A program made the translations under genes and the position numbers. Below, piece after piece: positions 11,524 through 19,045 of a stretch of 64,000 nucleotides of DNA. The stretch comes from Nocardioides marmotae (lineage in GTDB: Bacteria > Actinomycetota > Actinomycetes > Propionibacteriales > Nocardioidaceae). Location: positions 186,001-250,000 of the forward strand of contig NZ_CP053660.1 of NCBI RefSeq assembly GCF_013177455.1. The letters run 5' to 3'. Under the pieces are notes generated by a model. That model saw nothing but the letters and a program-made list of their open reading frames with translations, was not told where the DNA came from and ran no database searches. Each line of letters opens with the position of its first letter. The stretch's first letter is position 1.

Positions 11524-11982
11524 ATGAGCCAGCTCAAGGACCGCCTGCGCGCCGACCTCACCACCGCGATCAAGGGTCGGGACGAGGTGCGCTCCTCGAC
11601 GCTGCGGATGGCGCTGACCGCGATCACCAACGCGGAGGTGGCCGGCAAGGTCCAGCGCGAGCTGAGCGACGAGGAGGTCGTCGACGTCCTCGCCAGCGAG
11701 GCCAAGAAGCGTCGCGAGGCCGCGATCGCGTTCGACGACGGCGGCCGCAGCGAGATGGCCGCCAAGGAGCGGGCCGAGTCCGCCGTGCTGGCCGACTACC
11801 TGCCCGAGCAGCTCTCCGTCGAGGAGATCTCCCGGATCGTCACCGAGGCCGTCGAGCGCACCGGCGCGGCCGGTGAGGGCATGAAGGCCATGGGCAAGGT
11901 GATGGGCGCGGTGCAGCCGCAGGTCAAGGGCCGCGCCGACGGCGCCGCCGTGGCCGCGGAGGTACGCCGCCAGCTCGGCTGA
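11524..11982 (+). CDS. GatB/YqeY domain protein
   Basis: A 152-residue YqeY-type protein, which resembles the C-terminal tRNA-binding helical domain of GatB. It opens MSQLKDRLRADLTTAIKGRDEVRSST..., is Lys/Arg/Glu-rich, and ends with the conserved GxVMGxxxPxxKGRADG segment (about residues 122-140). Length is normal. Function in the cell is uncertain; a role in tRNA amidation has been suggested for the family but not shown. It is transcribed divergently from the phosphoesterase. Confidence 0.9.
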   Translation: MSQLKDRLRADLTTAIKGRDEVRSSTLRMALTAITNAEVAGKVQRELSDEEVVDVLASEAKKRREAAIAFDDGGRSEMAAKERAESAVLADYLPEQLSVEEISRIVTEAVERTGAAGEGMKAMGKVMGAVQPQVKGRADGAAVAAEVRRQLG

Positions 11983-12020
11983 CGGCGTACGACTGCGGTC
12001 ACTCGCGGGTCACTCACGGG

Positions 12021-14147
12021 TCACTCGTCGTCGTCCCCGAAGTCGTCGTCGGTCGGCGTGCTGGGGGTGCCGCGGGTGACCGACGACGGCGGGGTGAACG
12101 ACTCCACCGGGAGCTTGTCGAGGATGCCGCGCATCGCGCTGCCCCAGACCGGCGCGGCGTAGCCCGAGCCGGACGCGCCGTAGATGGTCGTCGGCCCGAT
12201 GTTGACGCCCTCGAGGCTCTTCGGCGTGCCGGACTCGTTGGCGCCGGCGATCATCGAGGCGGCGGCCATGTTCGGGGTGTAGCCGACGAACCAGATCGCC
12301 TGGCCGCTCTGGGACGTGCCGGTCTTGCCGGCGGCGTCGCGGCCGAGCGCCTGGGCGGAGGCGAAGCCGCCCTCGATCACCCCGCGCAGGATGTCGTTGA
12401 TCGCGTCGGCGGTGGTCTCCTGCAGGACCTGCTCGCACTGCTGGTCGTACTCCTTGAGCACGGTGCCGCGGGAGTCCTCGATGGCGACCACCGGGCGGGA
12501 GTCGCAGTGCAGGCCGCGGGCGGCGAAGGTGGCGTACGCCTCGGCCAGCTCCAGCGGGCTGGCGTCGGGGATGCCGAGCACGAAGGTCGGGACGCGCTCG
12601 GGCAGGCCCGGGCCCTCGCCCTCGGGGTTGGTCAGGTCCACGCCCATCGACTTGGCCAGCTCGTAGGGCTCGCAGATGCCGGTCAGCGTCTCCAGCTGGG
12701 CGAAGTAGGTGTTCACCGACTCCCGGGTGCCGCGGTACATGTCCATGTAGCCCGAGGTGGTCGAGTTGCCGAGGTCCCAGGTGCCGTAGCCGTAGGGCTC
12801 GCCGTCGCAGTCCTCGTACTCGTACTCGGGGATCGAGATCCGCGGCGGGGAGTTGAACCCGGTGCTCGTCGGCAGGCCCTGCTCGAGGGCCGCGGCGAGC
12901 ACGAAGACCTTGAACGTCGAACCGGGCTGGAAGCCGGCGGAGTCGCCGTACTTCTGGTTCACGACGTAGTTGAGGTAGGTCTGGCCGCGGGAGCGGTCGC
13001 TGCCCATGGGCCGCGACTGCGCGATCGCGCGCACCTTGCCGGTGCCGGGCTCGACCATCGCCAGGCCGCCGATCGCCTCGGACTCGGGGTAGACGGCGCT
13101 GGTGACCGCCTCGTCGGCCGCCGCCTGCGCCTGCAGGTCGATGGTCGTGCGGATGGTCAGGCCGCCGGAGAAGATCAGGTCGCGGCGCTCGGCGGCGGTG
13201 CGGCCCAGCGAGCGGTCCTTGAGCAGGTAGTTGAGCAGGTAGTCGCAGAAGAACGGCGCCCGCGAGTTCAGGCAGCCGTTCGGGGTGGTCTGCACGTCGA
13301 GGCCCAGGCCGCGCTTCTTGAGCCGGTCGACCCGCTTCTGCTTGACGATCCCGAGCTCGGCCATCCGCTCCAGGACGACGTTGCGGCGCGCGATCGCGCG
13401 GTCCTCGAACTTGGTGGGGTCATAGCCGTAGGGGTTCTTCACCAGGCCGGCCAGCAGCGCCGCCTGCGGCAGCTTCAGGTCGCTGGCGTTGACGTTGAAG
13501 TAGTGGCGGGCGGCCGACTGGATGCCCCAGGCGCCGTCGCCGAAGTAGGCGGTGTTGAGGTAGCGCTCGAGGATCCAGTCCTTGGTGTGGCGCTGCTCCA
13601 GCGCCACGGCGTACCGCAGCTCGCGCAGCTTGCGCGCGTAGCTGTCGTCGGTGGCCTCGCGGCGCTCCTTCTTCGTCTTCGCCTGGTCGACCAGGGTCAG
13701 CTTGACCAGCTGCTGGGTGATCGAGGAGCCGCCCTGCACCACCCCGGAGTTGGCCTGGTTGGTGATGAACGCGCGCAGCGTGCCCTTCAGGTCCAGCGCG
13801 CCGTGCTGGTAGAAGCGGTAGTCCTCGATCGCGACGATCGCCTTGGTCATCACCCGCGAGACGTCGGTGAGCTTGACGTTGACCCGGTTCTGGTCGTAGA
13901 GCGTGGCGATCGTCTCGCCGTTCTCGTCGAGCACCTGGGTGCGCTGGGCGAGCGCCTCGGTCTCGAGCTCGGCGGGCAGCTGGTCCATGGTGTCGGCGAC
14001 GTTCTTCGCACCGATCCCCACGACGCCGGCGAACGGGATCGCCAGCCCGGCGACGACCACGCCGAGGACGGCGGCGACGGCGACCATGACCCCGAGGTGG
14101 GAGGCGACCTTGCGGGGGGTGAGCTGCTCAGGGCGCTGCGCGGTCAT
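12021..14147 (-). CDS. ponA2: Class A penicillin-binding protein (PonA2 type)
   Basis: A 708-residue bifunctional peptidoglycan synthase. One membrane helix (about residues 18-46) precedes a GT51 glycosyltransferase domain with catalytic Glu108 in IVAIEDYRFYQHG and GGSSITQQLVK. The transpeptidase domain has Ser410-x-x-Lys413 in QPGSTFK, an SVN motif in TRESVNTYF and KTGTSQSG. A short disordered acidic tail ends in DDDFGDDDE; no PASTA domain is present, unlike mycobacterial PonA2. The divergent WhiB4-type gene and the convergent-side phosphoesterase match the M. tuberculosis ponA2 setting, on which the symbol is based. Confidence 0.92.
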   Translation of the reverse strand: MTAQRPEQLTPRKVASHLGVMVAVAAVLGVVVAGLAIPFAGVVGIGAKNVADTMDQLPAELETEALAQRTQVLDENGETIATLYDQNRVNVKLTDVSRVMTKAIVAIEDYRFYQHGALDLKGTLRAFITNQANSGVVQGGSSITQQLVKLTLVDQAKTKKERREATDDSYARKLRELRYAVALEQRHTKDWILERYLNTAYFGDGAWGIQSAARHYFNVNASDLKLPQAALLAGLVKNPYGYDPTKFEDRAIARRNVVLERMAELGIVKQKRVDRLKKRGLGLDVQTTPNGCLNSRAPFFCDYLLNYLLKDRSLGRTAAERRDLIFSGGLTIRTTIDLQAQAAADEAVTSAVYPESEAIGGLAMVEPGTGKVRAIAQSRPMGSDRSRGQTYLNYVVNQKYGDSAGFQPGSTFKVFVLAAALEQGLPTSTGFNSPPRISIPEYEYEDCDGEPYGYGTWDLGNSTTSGYMDMYRGTRESVNTYFAQLETLTGICEPYELAKSMGVDLTNPEGEGPGLPERVPTFVLGIPDASPLELAEAYATFAARGLHCDSRPVVAIEDSRGTVLKEYDQQCEQVLQETTADAINDILRGVIEGGFASAQALGRDAAGKTGTSQSGQAIWFVGYTPNMAAASMIAGANESGTPKSLEGVNIGPTTIYGASGSGYAAPVWGSAMRGILDKLPVESFTPPSSVTRGTPSTPTDDDFGDDDE

Positions 14148-14341
14148 GCCGATCAGGCTACGCGAGCGCGCGAAGCCCCAGGAAAGCCTGACACGGACGC
14201 ACTAGTCATATCGGACTATGCCGCTTGGGCTGAACGTGTCTGTACCGGTGAGCGAAATCGCTTTACCTTGGAGGCCGAGGGGACTTCCCGGGTAGGCGTC
14301 ATGGGGACGCGCACCTATCTCGGAGCAGATGTGGGGACATC

Positions 14342-14641
14342 ATGTGGGTTGAAGACTGGACGCCGAACGCTGCCTGCAAGTCGGCGCAGCCGGACCAGCT
14401 GTTCGTGCGTGGAGCCGAGCAGAACAAGGCCAAGCAGCTGTGCGCCGGTTGCCCGGTGCGCACCGAGTGCCTCGCAGAGGCGCTCGACAACCAGATCGAG
14501 TGGGGGGTCTGGGGCGGCATGACCGAGCGCGAGCGCCGGGCGCTCCTGCGCCGCCGGCCCACCGCCTCGTGGCGCACCGTCCTGGAGACGGCTCGCGAGC
14601 AGTCGGCCGGGGTGCCGGCCGGTCGCGCCGCCGCCGTCTGA
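14342..14641 (+). CDS. whiB4: WhiB-family iron-sulfur regulator, WhiB4 type
   Basis: A 99-residue Wbl protein. The four [4Fe-4S] cysteines are C12, C34, C37 and C43 (C-x21-C-x2-C-x5-C), followed by the G[VI]WGG turn (EWGVWGGM) and a basic DNA-contact helix RERRALLRRRP. The block DQLFVRGAEQNKAK and the DNQIEWGVWGG context resemble M. tuberculosis WhiB4, a redox-responsive regulator, more than WhiB1 or WhiB2. The position between ponA2 and the two ArsA-like ATPases is the same as for Rv3681c. The Cys pattern is seen directly; the WhiB4 subgroup rests on similarity from memory and synteny. Confidence 0.88.
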   Translation: MWVEDWTPNAACKSAQPDQLFVRGAEQNKAKQLCAGCPVRTECLAEALDNQIEWGVWGGMTERERRALLRRRPTASWRTVLETAREQSAGVPAGRAAAV

Positions 14642-14735
14642 CCGGCTCGTCCGGCTCGGCCCTGGGCTGGGCTCTGGGCTCGGCCTGATCGATCGGGCCC
14701 GCTCGGCCTGATCCGTGGGGACTTCTCAGGGGACC

Positions 14736-14775
14736 CCTGCACTTCTCAGGGGAGATCTCCCCTGAGAAGTGCAGG
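14736..14775. terminator. Perfect 40-bp palindrome between convergent genes (bidirectional terminator)
   Basis: A 20-bp arm CCTGCACTTCTCAGGGGAGA is followed at once by its exact reverse complement, so the whole 40 bases read the same on both strands. A third copy of ACTTCTCAGGGG lies directly upstream at 14721-14732, and a 12-bp palindrome CCGGTTAACCGG follows at 14781-14792. The site lies between the end of whiB4 and the end of the convergent ATPase gene, so termination in both directions is the simplest role. Confidence 0.7.
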
Positions 14776-14822
14776 AGTCACCGGTTAACCGGGGACTCCG
14801 ACACCCCGGCCCAGCACCCGGT

Positions 14823-15995
14823 TCAGCCGCCGGCGAGCAGCTCGCCGACCCGGCGCAGCCCGTCGAGGTCGTGCACGTCGCCCGCGAGGGCGGGCACGAC
14901 CCCGGTCGGCACGTCGGGGTGGGCGGCCGCGAAGCGGGCGCGCAGCATCGCCTCGCGCTCGACCATCCGCTGTCGGTCGGCGTGCAGCCGCAGCAGCCCG
15001 GCGGTGAGCGAGGCAGGGTCCTCGGCGCGCAGTCGCGCGGCCGCGGCCATCGCCTCGTCGCCGGACAGGTCGCTGCGCGGCTCGGGGCTCGCGCGGTTGA
15101 CGACCAGCCCGGCCAGGGGCATCTGGTCCTCGCCGAGCCGCTCGACGAAGTACGCCGCCTCGCGCAGCGCGTCCGGCTCGGGCGCCGCCACCACGATGAA
15201 GGCCGTCTCGTCGGCCTGGAGCAGCGCGTAGGTCTTCTGGGCCCGCGCGCGGAATCCGCCGAAGACGGTGTCCAGCGCGGCCACGAAGGTCTGCAGGTCG
15301 CGCAGCACCTGGCCGCCGAGGATCTTGGTCAGCGCGTTGGTGATGATGCTGAACCCCGCGGTCATCAGCTTCGCCGGGCCGCGGGCGGGCGCGAGCATCA
15401 GCCGGATGAACCGGCCGTCGAGGAAGCTGGAGAGCCGCTCGGGGGCGTCGAGGAAGTCCAGGGCCGAGCGCGAGGGCGGGGTGTCGACGACGATCAGGTC
15501 GTAGGTGCCCGAGCGCTGGGCGTCGGCGTGGATCTGGCCGAGCTTCTCCATCGCCATGTACTCCTGGGTGCCCGCGAACGAGCTCGACAGCGCGACGTAG
15601 AAGGGGTTGGCCAGGATCTGCTCGGCCTTCTCCGGGCTGGCCTGGCTGAGCACGACCTCGTCGAAGGTCCGCTTCATGTCGAGCATCATCGCGTCGAGCC
15701 GCCCGCCGGCGGCGTCGTCGACGCCGACCACGGGCCGGGGGGTGTTGTCGAGCATCGCGATGCCCATCGACTGCGCGAGCCGCCGGGCCGGGTCGATCGT
15801 CAGCACGACGACCTTGCGGCCGCGCTCGGCGGCGCGGAGGGCCAGCGCGGCCGCGGTGGTGGTCTTGCCGACCCCGCCGGAGCCGCAGCACACGATGATC
15901 CCGGTGCCGGGGTCGTCGAGCAGCGCGTCGACGTCCAGCGGGCCGCTGGCCCGCCGGCTGCTCTGCGGCCCGACCCGCGTCCGGTTCCCGCTCAC
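14823..15995 (-). CDS. ArsA/GET3-family ATPase (second of pair, Rv3680-like)
   Basis: A 390-residue deviant P-loop ATPase with GSGGVGKTT at residues 38-46, a switch region TIDPARRLAQ and a VVDTPPSRSALDFL motif as in ArsA/GET3 proteins. The start is GTG at 15995 with GAGGAGGG upstream. It lies 22 bp after the first ATPase, so the two form an operon and may form a heterodimer. No metal-binding Cys signature of arsenite pumps was seen, and no ArsB partner is nearby. In mycobacteria this pair lies beside whiB4 and has been linked to stress tolerance; I infer a similar cytosolic ATPase role but no specific substrate. Confidence 0.85.
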   Translation of the reverse strand: MSGNRTRVGPQSSRRASGPLDVDALLDDPGTGIIVCCGSGGVGKTTTAAALALRAAERGRKVVVLTIDPARRLAQSMGIAMLDNTPRPVVGVDDAAGGRLDAMMLDMKRTFDEVVLSQASPEKAEQILANPFYVALSSSFAGTQEYMAMEKLGQIHADAQRSGTYDLIVVDTPPSRSALDFLDAPERLSSFLDGRFIRLMLAPARGPAKLMTAGFSIITNALTKILGGQVLRDLQTFVAALDTVFGGFRARAQKTYALLQADETAFIVVAAPEPDALREAAYFVERLGEDQMPLAGLVVNRASPEPRSDLSGDEAMAAAARLRAEDPASLTAGLLRLHADRQRMVEREAMLRARFAAAHPDVPTGVVPALAGDVHDLDGLRRVGELLAGG

Positions 15996-16017
15996 GCGTC
16001 CCTCCTCATGTCGGCCC

Positions 16018-17022
16018 TCATGCCAGCCCCTGGGCCCGCAGCTCGCCGGCCAGCTCGTAGAGACCGCCGAGGTCCACGCCGCCCGGCAGGCGCGGCAGCT
16101 CGTACGTCGGTCGGTCCAGCCCGGCGACCACCTCGCGCTGGCTGTCCTCGAGGGCGCGCCGCTCGGCGTGGTCGCGCGCCTCGGCGAGCAGCCCCTCCAC
16201 CAGGTCCTCCTCGGCGCCCAGCCCCGCGGCCGTGAGCTCGTCGGCCAGCCGGCCCGGGTCGAGGCTGTCGGCGCGGGCGGCGGCGAGGTCCTCCTCGTCG
16301 AGGTCGCGCGGCCGGACCAGGTTCACCACGATCCCCCCGACCGGGAGCCGCGCCGCCTCGAGCTCGGTGATGCCGTCCGCGGTCTCCTGCACCGGCATCT
16401 CCTCGAGCACGGTGACCAGGTGCACGGCGGTCCGCGGCGAGCGGAAGAGGGTCATCATCGTGTCGGACTGGTTCTTGATCGGCCCGACCTTCGCCAGCCC
16501 CGCGAGCTCGTCGCTGACGTTGAGGAACTGCACGATCCGGCCGGTCGGCGGCGCGTCGAGCACGACGGCGTCGTACTGCTGGGCGCCCTTGTTGCGGCTG
16601 TTGCGCTGCACCGCCTCGAAGACCTTGCCGGTCAGCAGCACGTCGCGGACGCCGGGGGCGATGGTCGTGGCGAACTCCACGACGCCGAACTTGTCGAGCG
16701 CGCGGCCGGCGCGCCCGAGCTTGTAGTACATCGAGAGGTACTCCAGCAGCGCGGCCTCGGGGTCGATGTGCAGCGCGTGCACGACGCCCGGCGGGCCGGA
16801 CTCCCCGGGGACGGGCAGGCCGGTGGCGATGCGCCGCTCGGCGTACGGCAACGGGTCGACGTCGAACATCCGGGCGATGCCCTGGCGCCCCTCGACCTCG
16901 CACAACAGCACGTTGCGCCCCGAGGTCGCCAGCGCGAGGGCGAGGGCGGCGGCCACGGTGGACTTGCCGGTGCCGCCCTTCCCGGTCACCACGTGCAGCT
17001 GCACGCGCGGCCAGTCGGTCAT
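16018..17022 (-). CDS. ArsA/GET3-family ATPase (first of pair, Rv3679-like)
   Basis: A 334-residue ATPase with GKGGTGKST at residues 14-22 and VVLDAPPTGRIVQFL as the switch II region. The segment LLCEVEGRQGIARMFDVDPLPY is characteristic of the Rv3679 group. The C-terminus ends YELAGELRAQGLA. It is the promoter-proximal gene of the two-ATPase operon; the divergent Nramp-like gene starts 47 bp away, so both promoters share that gap. Confidence 0.86.
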   Translation of the reverse strand: MTDWPRVQLHVVTGKGGTGKSTVAAALALALATSGRNVLLCEVEGRQGIARMFDVDPLPYAERRIATGLPVPGESGPPGVVHALHIDPEAALLEYLSMYYKLGRAGRALDKFGVVEFATTIAPGVRDVLLTGKVFEAVQRNSRNKGAQQYDAVVLDAPPTGRIVQFLNVSDELAGLAKVGPIKNQSDTMMTLFRSPRTAVHLVTVLEEMPVQETADGITELEAARLPVGGIVVNLVRPRDLDEEDLAAARADSLDPGRLADELTAAGLGAEEDLVEGLLAEARDHAERRALEDSQREVVAGLDRPTYELPRLPGGVDLGGLYELAGELRAQGLA

Positions 17023-17069
17023 GGGGGCGAGCGTAGCCAGCGACGGCCAGCCTGGGCGATGATGCGGCG

Positions 17070-18371
17070 ATGAGCTCCCCGGGAGACGCCCCCGCCCAGC
17101 CGCTCACGACCGGCGCCGCACCCCGGTGGCGGGTGATCGGCCCCGGGCTGGTCGTCGCGGCCACGGGCGTCGGCGCCGCCGACCTGGTGGCGACCCTCGT
17201 CGCCGGGGCCAAGTTCGGCTACACGCTGCTGTGGGTGGCCGTGCTCGGCGCCGTGATCAAGGTGGTGCTGGTCGAGGGGGCCGGGCGCTACTCCCTGGCG
17301 ACCGGCCGCACGATCTTCGAGGGCTGGCGCAGCCTGGGCCGGTGGACCACCTGGTACTTCGCGCCGTACATCGTGATCTGGGGCCTGGTCTACGGCGCCA
17401 CCGCGATGTCGTCCTCCGCGCTGCCGATCGTCGCGCTCTTCCCCGACCTCTCGCTGCGCTGGACCGCTGTGGTGACCGGCCTGGTCGGGCTGGCCCTGGT
17501 CTGGGTCGGCACCTACGCGGCCTTCGAGAAGGTGATGGCGGCGCTGGTCGGGATCATGTTCGTCTGCGTCGTCGGCGCGGCGGTCCTGGCCACCCCCAAC
17601 CTCGGCGAGATCGTGCTCGGCCTGCGGCCGGTCTTCCCCGACGACTCGGTCGTCAACGTGCTGGCCATCGCCGGCGGGGTCGGCGGCACGATCACGCTGG
17701 CGGCCTACGGCTACTGGCTGCGCGAGAAGGGCTGGTCGACGCCCGTGTTCATGCGGGTGATGCGGATCGACAACGGCGTCGCGTACGCCGTCACCGGGAT
17801 CTTCGTGGTCTCCATGCTGATCGTCGGCGCGGAGCTCTACTACTCCGCCGGCATCGCGGCCGAGACCGGCGACCAGGCGCTCGTGCAGCTCTCCGACGTC
17901 CTCGACGACCGGTACGGCGAGGTCTTCGGCACGGTCTTCCTGGTCGGCTTCTTCGCCTCGTCGTTCTCCTCGCTCATCGGCGTGTGGAGCGGGGTGAGCC
18001 TGATGTTCGCCGACTACGTCGGCAACCTGCGCGACCTGCCCTCCGGGCACCCCGACACCCGCACCGGCGGGCGGTACTTCCGCGCCTACCTGCTGTGGCT
18101 GACCTTCCCGCCGATGCTGCTCCTGCTGCTCGACGAGCCGGTCGGGCTGATCCTGGCCTACGGCACGCTCGGCGCGCTGTTCATGCCGTTCCTCGCCATC
18201 ACCTTGCTGGTGCTGCTCAACAAGCGGCGGCCGGGGGCGCTGCCGCACTCCGACGTCCCCGAGGAGTGGCGCAACGGCTGGCTCTCCAACGGCTTCATGG
18301 CGCTGTGCGCGGTGCTCTTCGTCGCGCTGGCCGTCAACGAGATCCGCGAGACGCTGGCGCCCTACCTCTGA
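17070..18371 (+). CDS. Nramp-superfamily membrane transporter lacking the metal-site motifs
   Basis: A 433-residue membrane protein with about eleven helices, alignable to Nramp divalent-metal transporters from GPGLVVAATG (about residue 24) onwards, including AGAKFGYTLLW. The DPGN motif of helix 1 is replaced by GAAD, and the MPH motif of helix 6 by TLA (in GGTITLAAYGYW), so the known Mn/Fe-binding residues are absent. This points to a different substrate or mechanism. It sits in an insert between genes that are adjacent in M. tuberculosis, and is divergent from the ATPase pair. Confidence 0.8.
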   Translation: MSSPGDAPAQPLTTGAAPRWRVIGPGLVVAATGVGAADLVATLVAGAKFGYTLLWVAVLGAVIKVVLVEGAGRYSLATGRTIFEGWRSLGRWTTWYFAPYIVIWGLVYGATAMSSSALPIVALFPDLSLRWTAVVTGLVGLALVWVGTYAAFEKVMAALVGIMFVCVVGAAVLATPNLGEIVLGLRPVFPDDSVVNVLAIAGGVGGTITLAAYGYWLREKGWSTPVFMRVMRIDNGVAYAVTGIFVVSMLIVGAELYYSAGIAAETGDQALVQLSDVLDDRYGEVFGTVFLVGFFASSFSSLIGVWSGVSLMFADYVGNLRDLPSGHPDTRTGGRYFRAYLLWLTFPPMLLLLLDEPVGLILAYGTLGALFMPFLAITLLVLLNKRRPGALPHSDVPEEWRNGWLSNGFMALCAVLFVALAVNEIRETLAPYL

Positions 18372-18409
18372 TCGCCCCCCACTGATCGTCCCGACCCTGG
18401 AGTCCGGTC

Positions 18410-19045
18410 ATGGCCGACCTGCCCGAGCTGCTCGTCCCCGACGCCGCCGCGTGGCGGGCGTGGCTCGAGGAGCACCACGCCGACTCACCGGGCGTGTGGC
18501 TGGTGCTGACCAAGAAGGGCGGCGACGTCACCGCGCTGACCCGGGCCGACGCGCTCGACGAGGCGCTGTGCTTCGGCTGGATCGACGGCCAGGCCCGCAG
18601 CCGCGACGCGGCCACGTCGCTGCAGCGGATGACCCGGCGCACCCCGCGCAGCCGGTGGTCCCAGGTCAACGTCGACCTCGTCGCCCGGCTGGAGGCCGAG
18701 GGCCGGATGGCGCCCGCCGGGCGGGCCGCGGTGGAGGCGGCCCGCGCCGACGGGCGGTGGGCGGCGGCGTACGCCCCGCCCTCGCGGGCCGAGGTCCCGG
18801 CCGACCTGATGGCCGCGATCGCGGCAGACCCGCGGGCCCGGGCGATGTTCGAGGTGCTGACCAGCAGCAACCGCTACGCGCTGGGTCACCGCCTCGGCGC
18901 GGTCAAGCGGGCCGAGACCCGCGAGCGCAAGATCGCGGAGTACGTCGCCATGCTGGCCCGCCACGAGACGATCTACCCGCAGCGGGCCCGGCCGCCGGCC
19001 GACCCCCAGACCGACGCGCAGCCCGACGCCCCGCCCGACCGCTAG
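18410..19045 (+). CDS. YdeI/OmpD-associated family protein
   Basis: A 211-residue soluble protein of the YdeI/OmpD-associated group. Conserved features include WRAWLEEHHADSPGVWL near the N-terminus, EALCFGWIDGQ (about residues 51-61) and FEVLTSSNRYALGHRL followed by KRAETRERKI. The biochemical role of the family is not established; some members are annotated as bacteriocin-protection proteins. A Pro/Asp-rich tail ends the protein and overlaps the end of the convergent permease gene by 4 bp. Confidence 0.82.
   Translation: MADLPELLVPDAAAWRAWLEEHHADSPGVWLVLTKKGGDVTALTRADALDEALCFGWIDGQARSRDAATSLQRMTRRTPRSRWSQVNVDLVARLEAEGRMAPAGRAAVEAARADGRWAAAYAPPSRAEVPADLMAAIAADPRARAMFEVLTSSNRYALGHRLGAVKRAETRERKIAEYVAMLARHETIYPQRARPPADPQTDAQPDAPPDR

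Noticed and set aside
14823..17022. Arsenite efflux operon (arsA)
   Set aside because: No arsB, arsD or arsR is nearby, and the cysteine metal-binding pattern of ArsA is not seen; synteny with Rv3679-Rv3680 explains the pair better.
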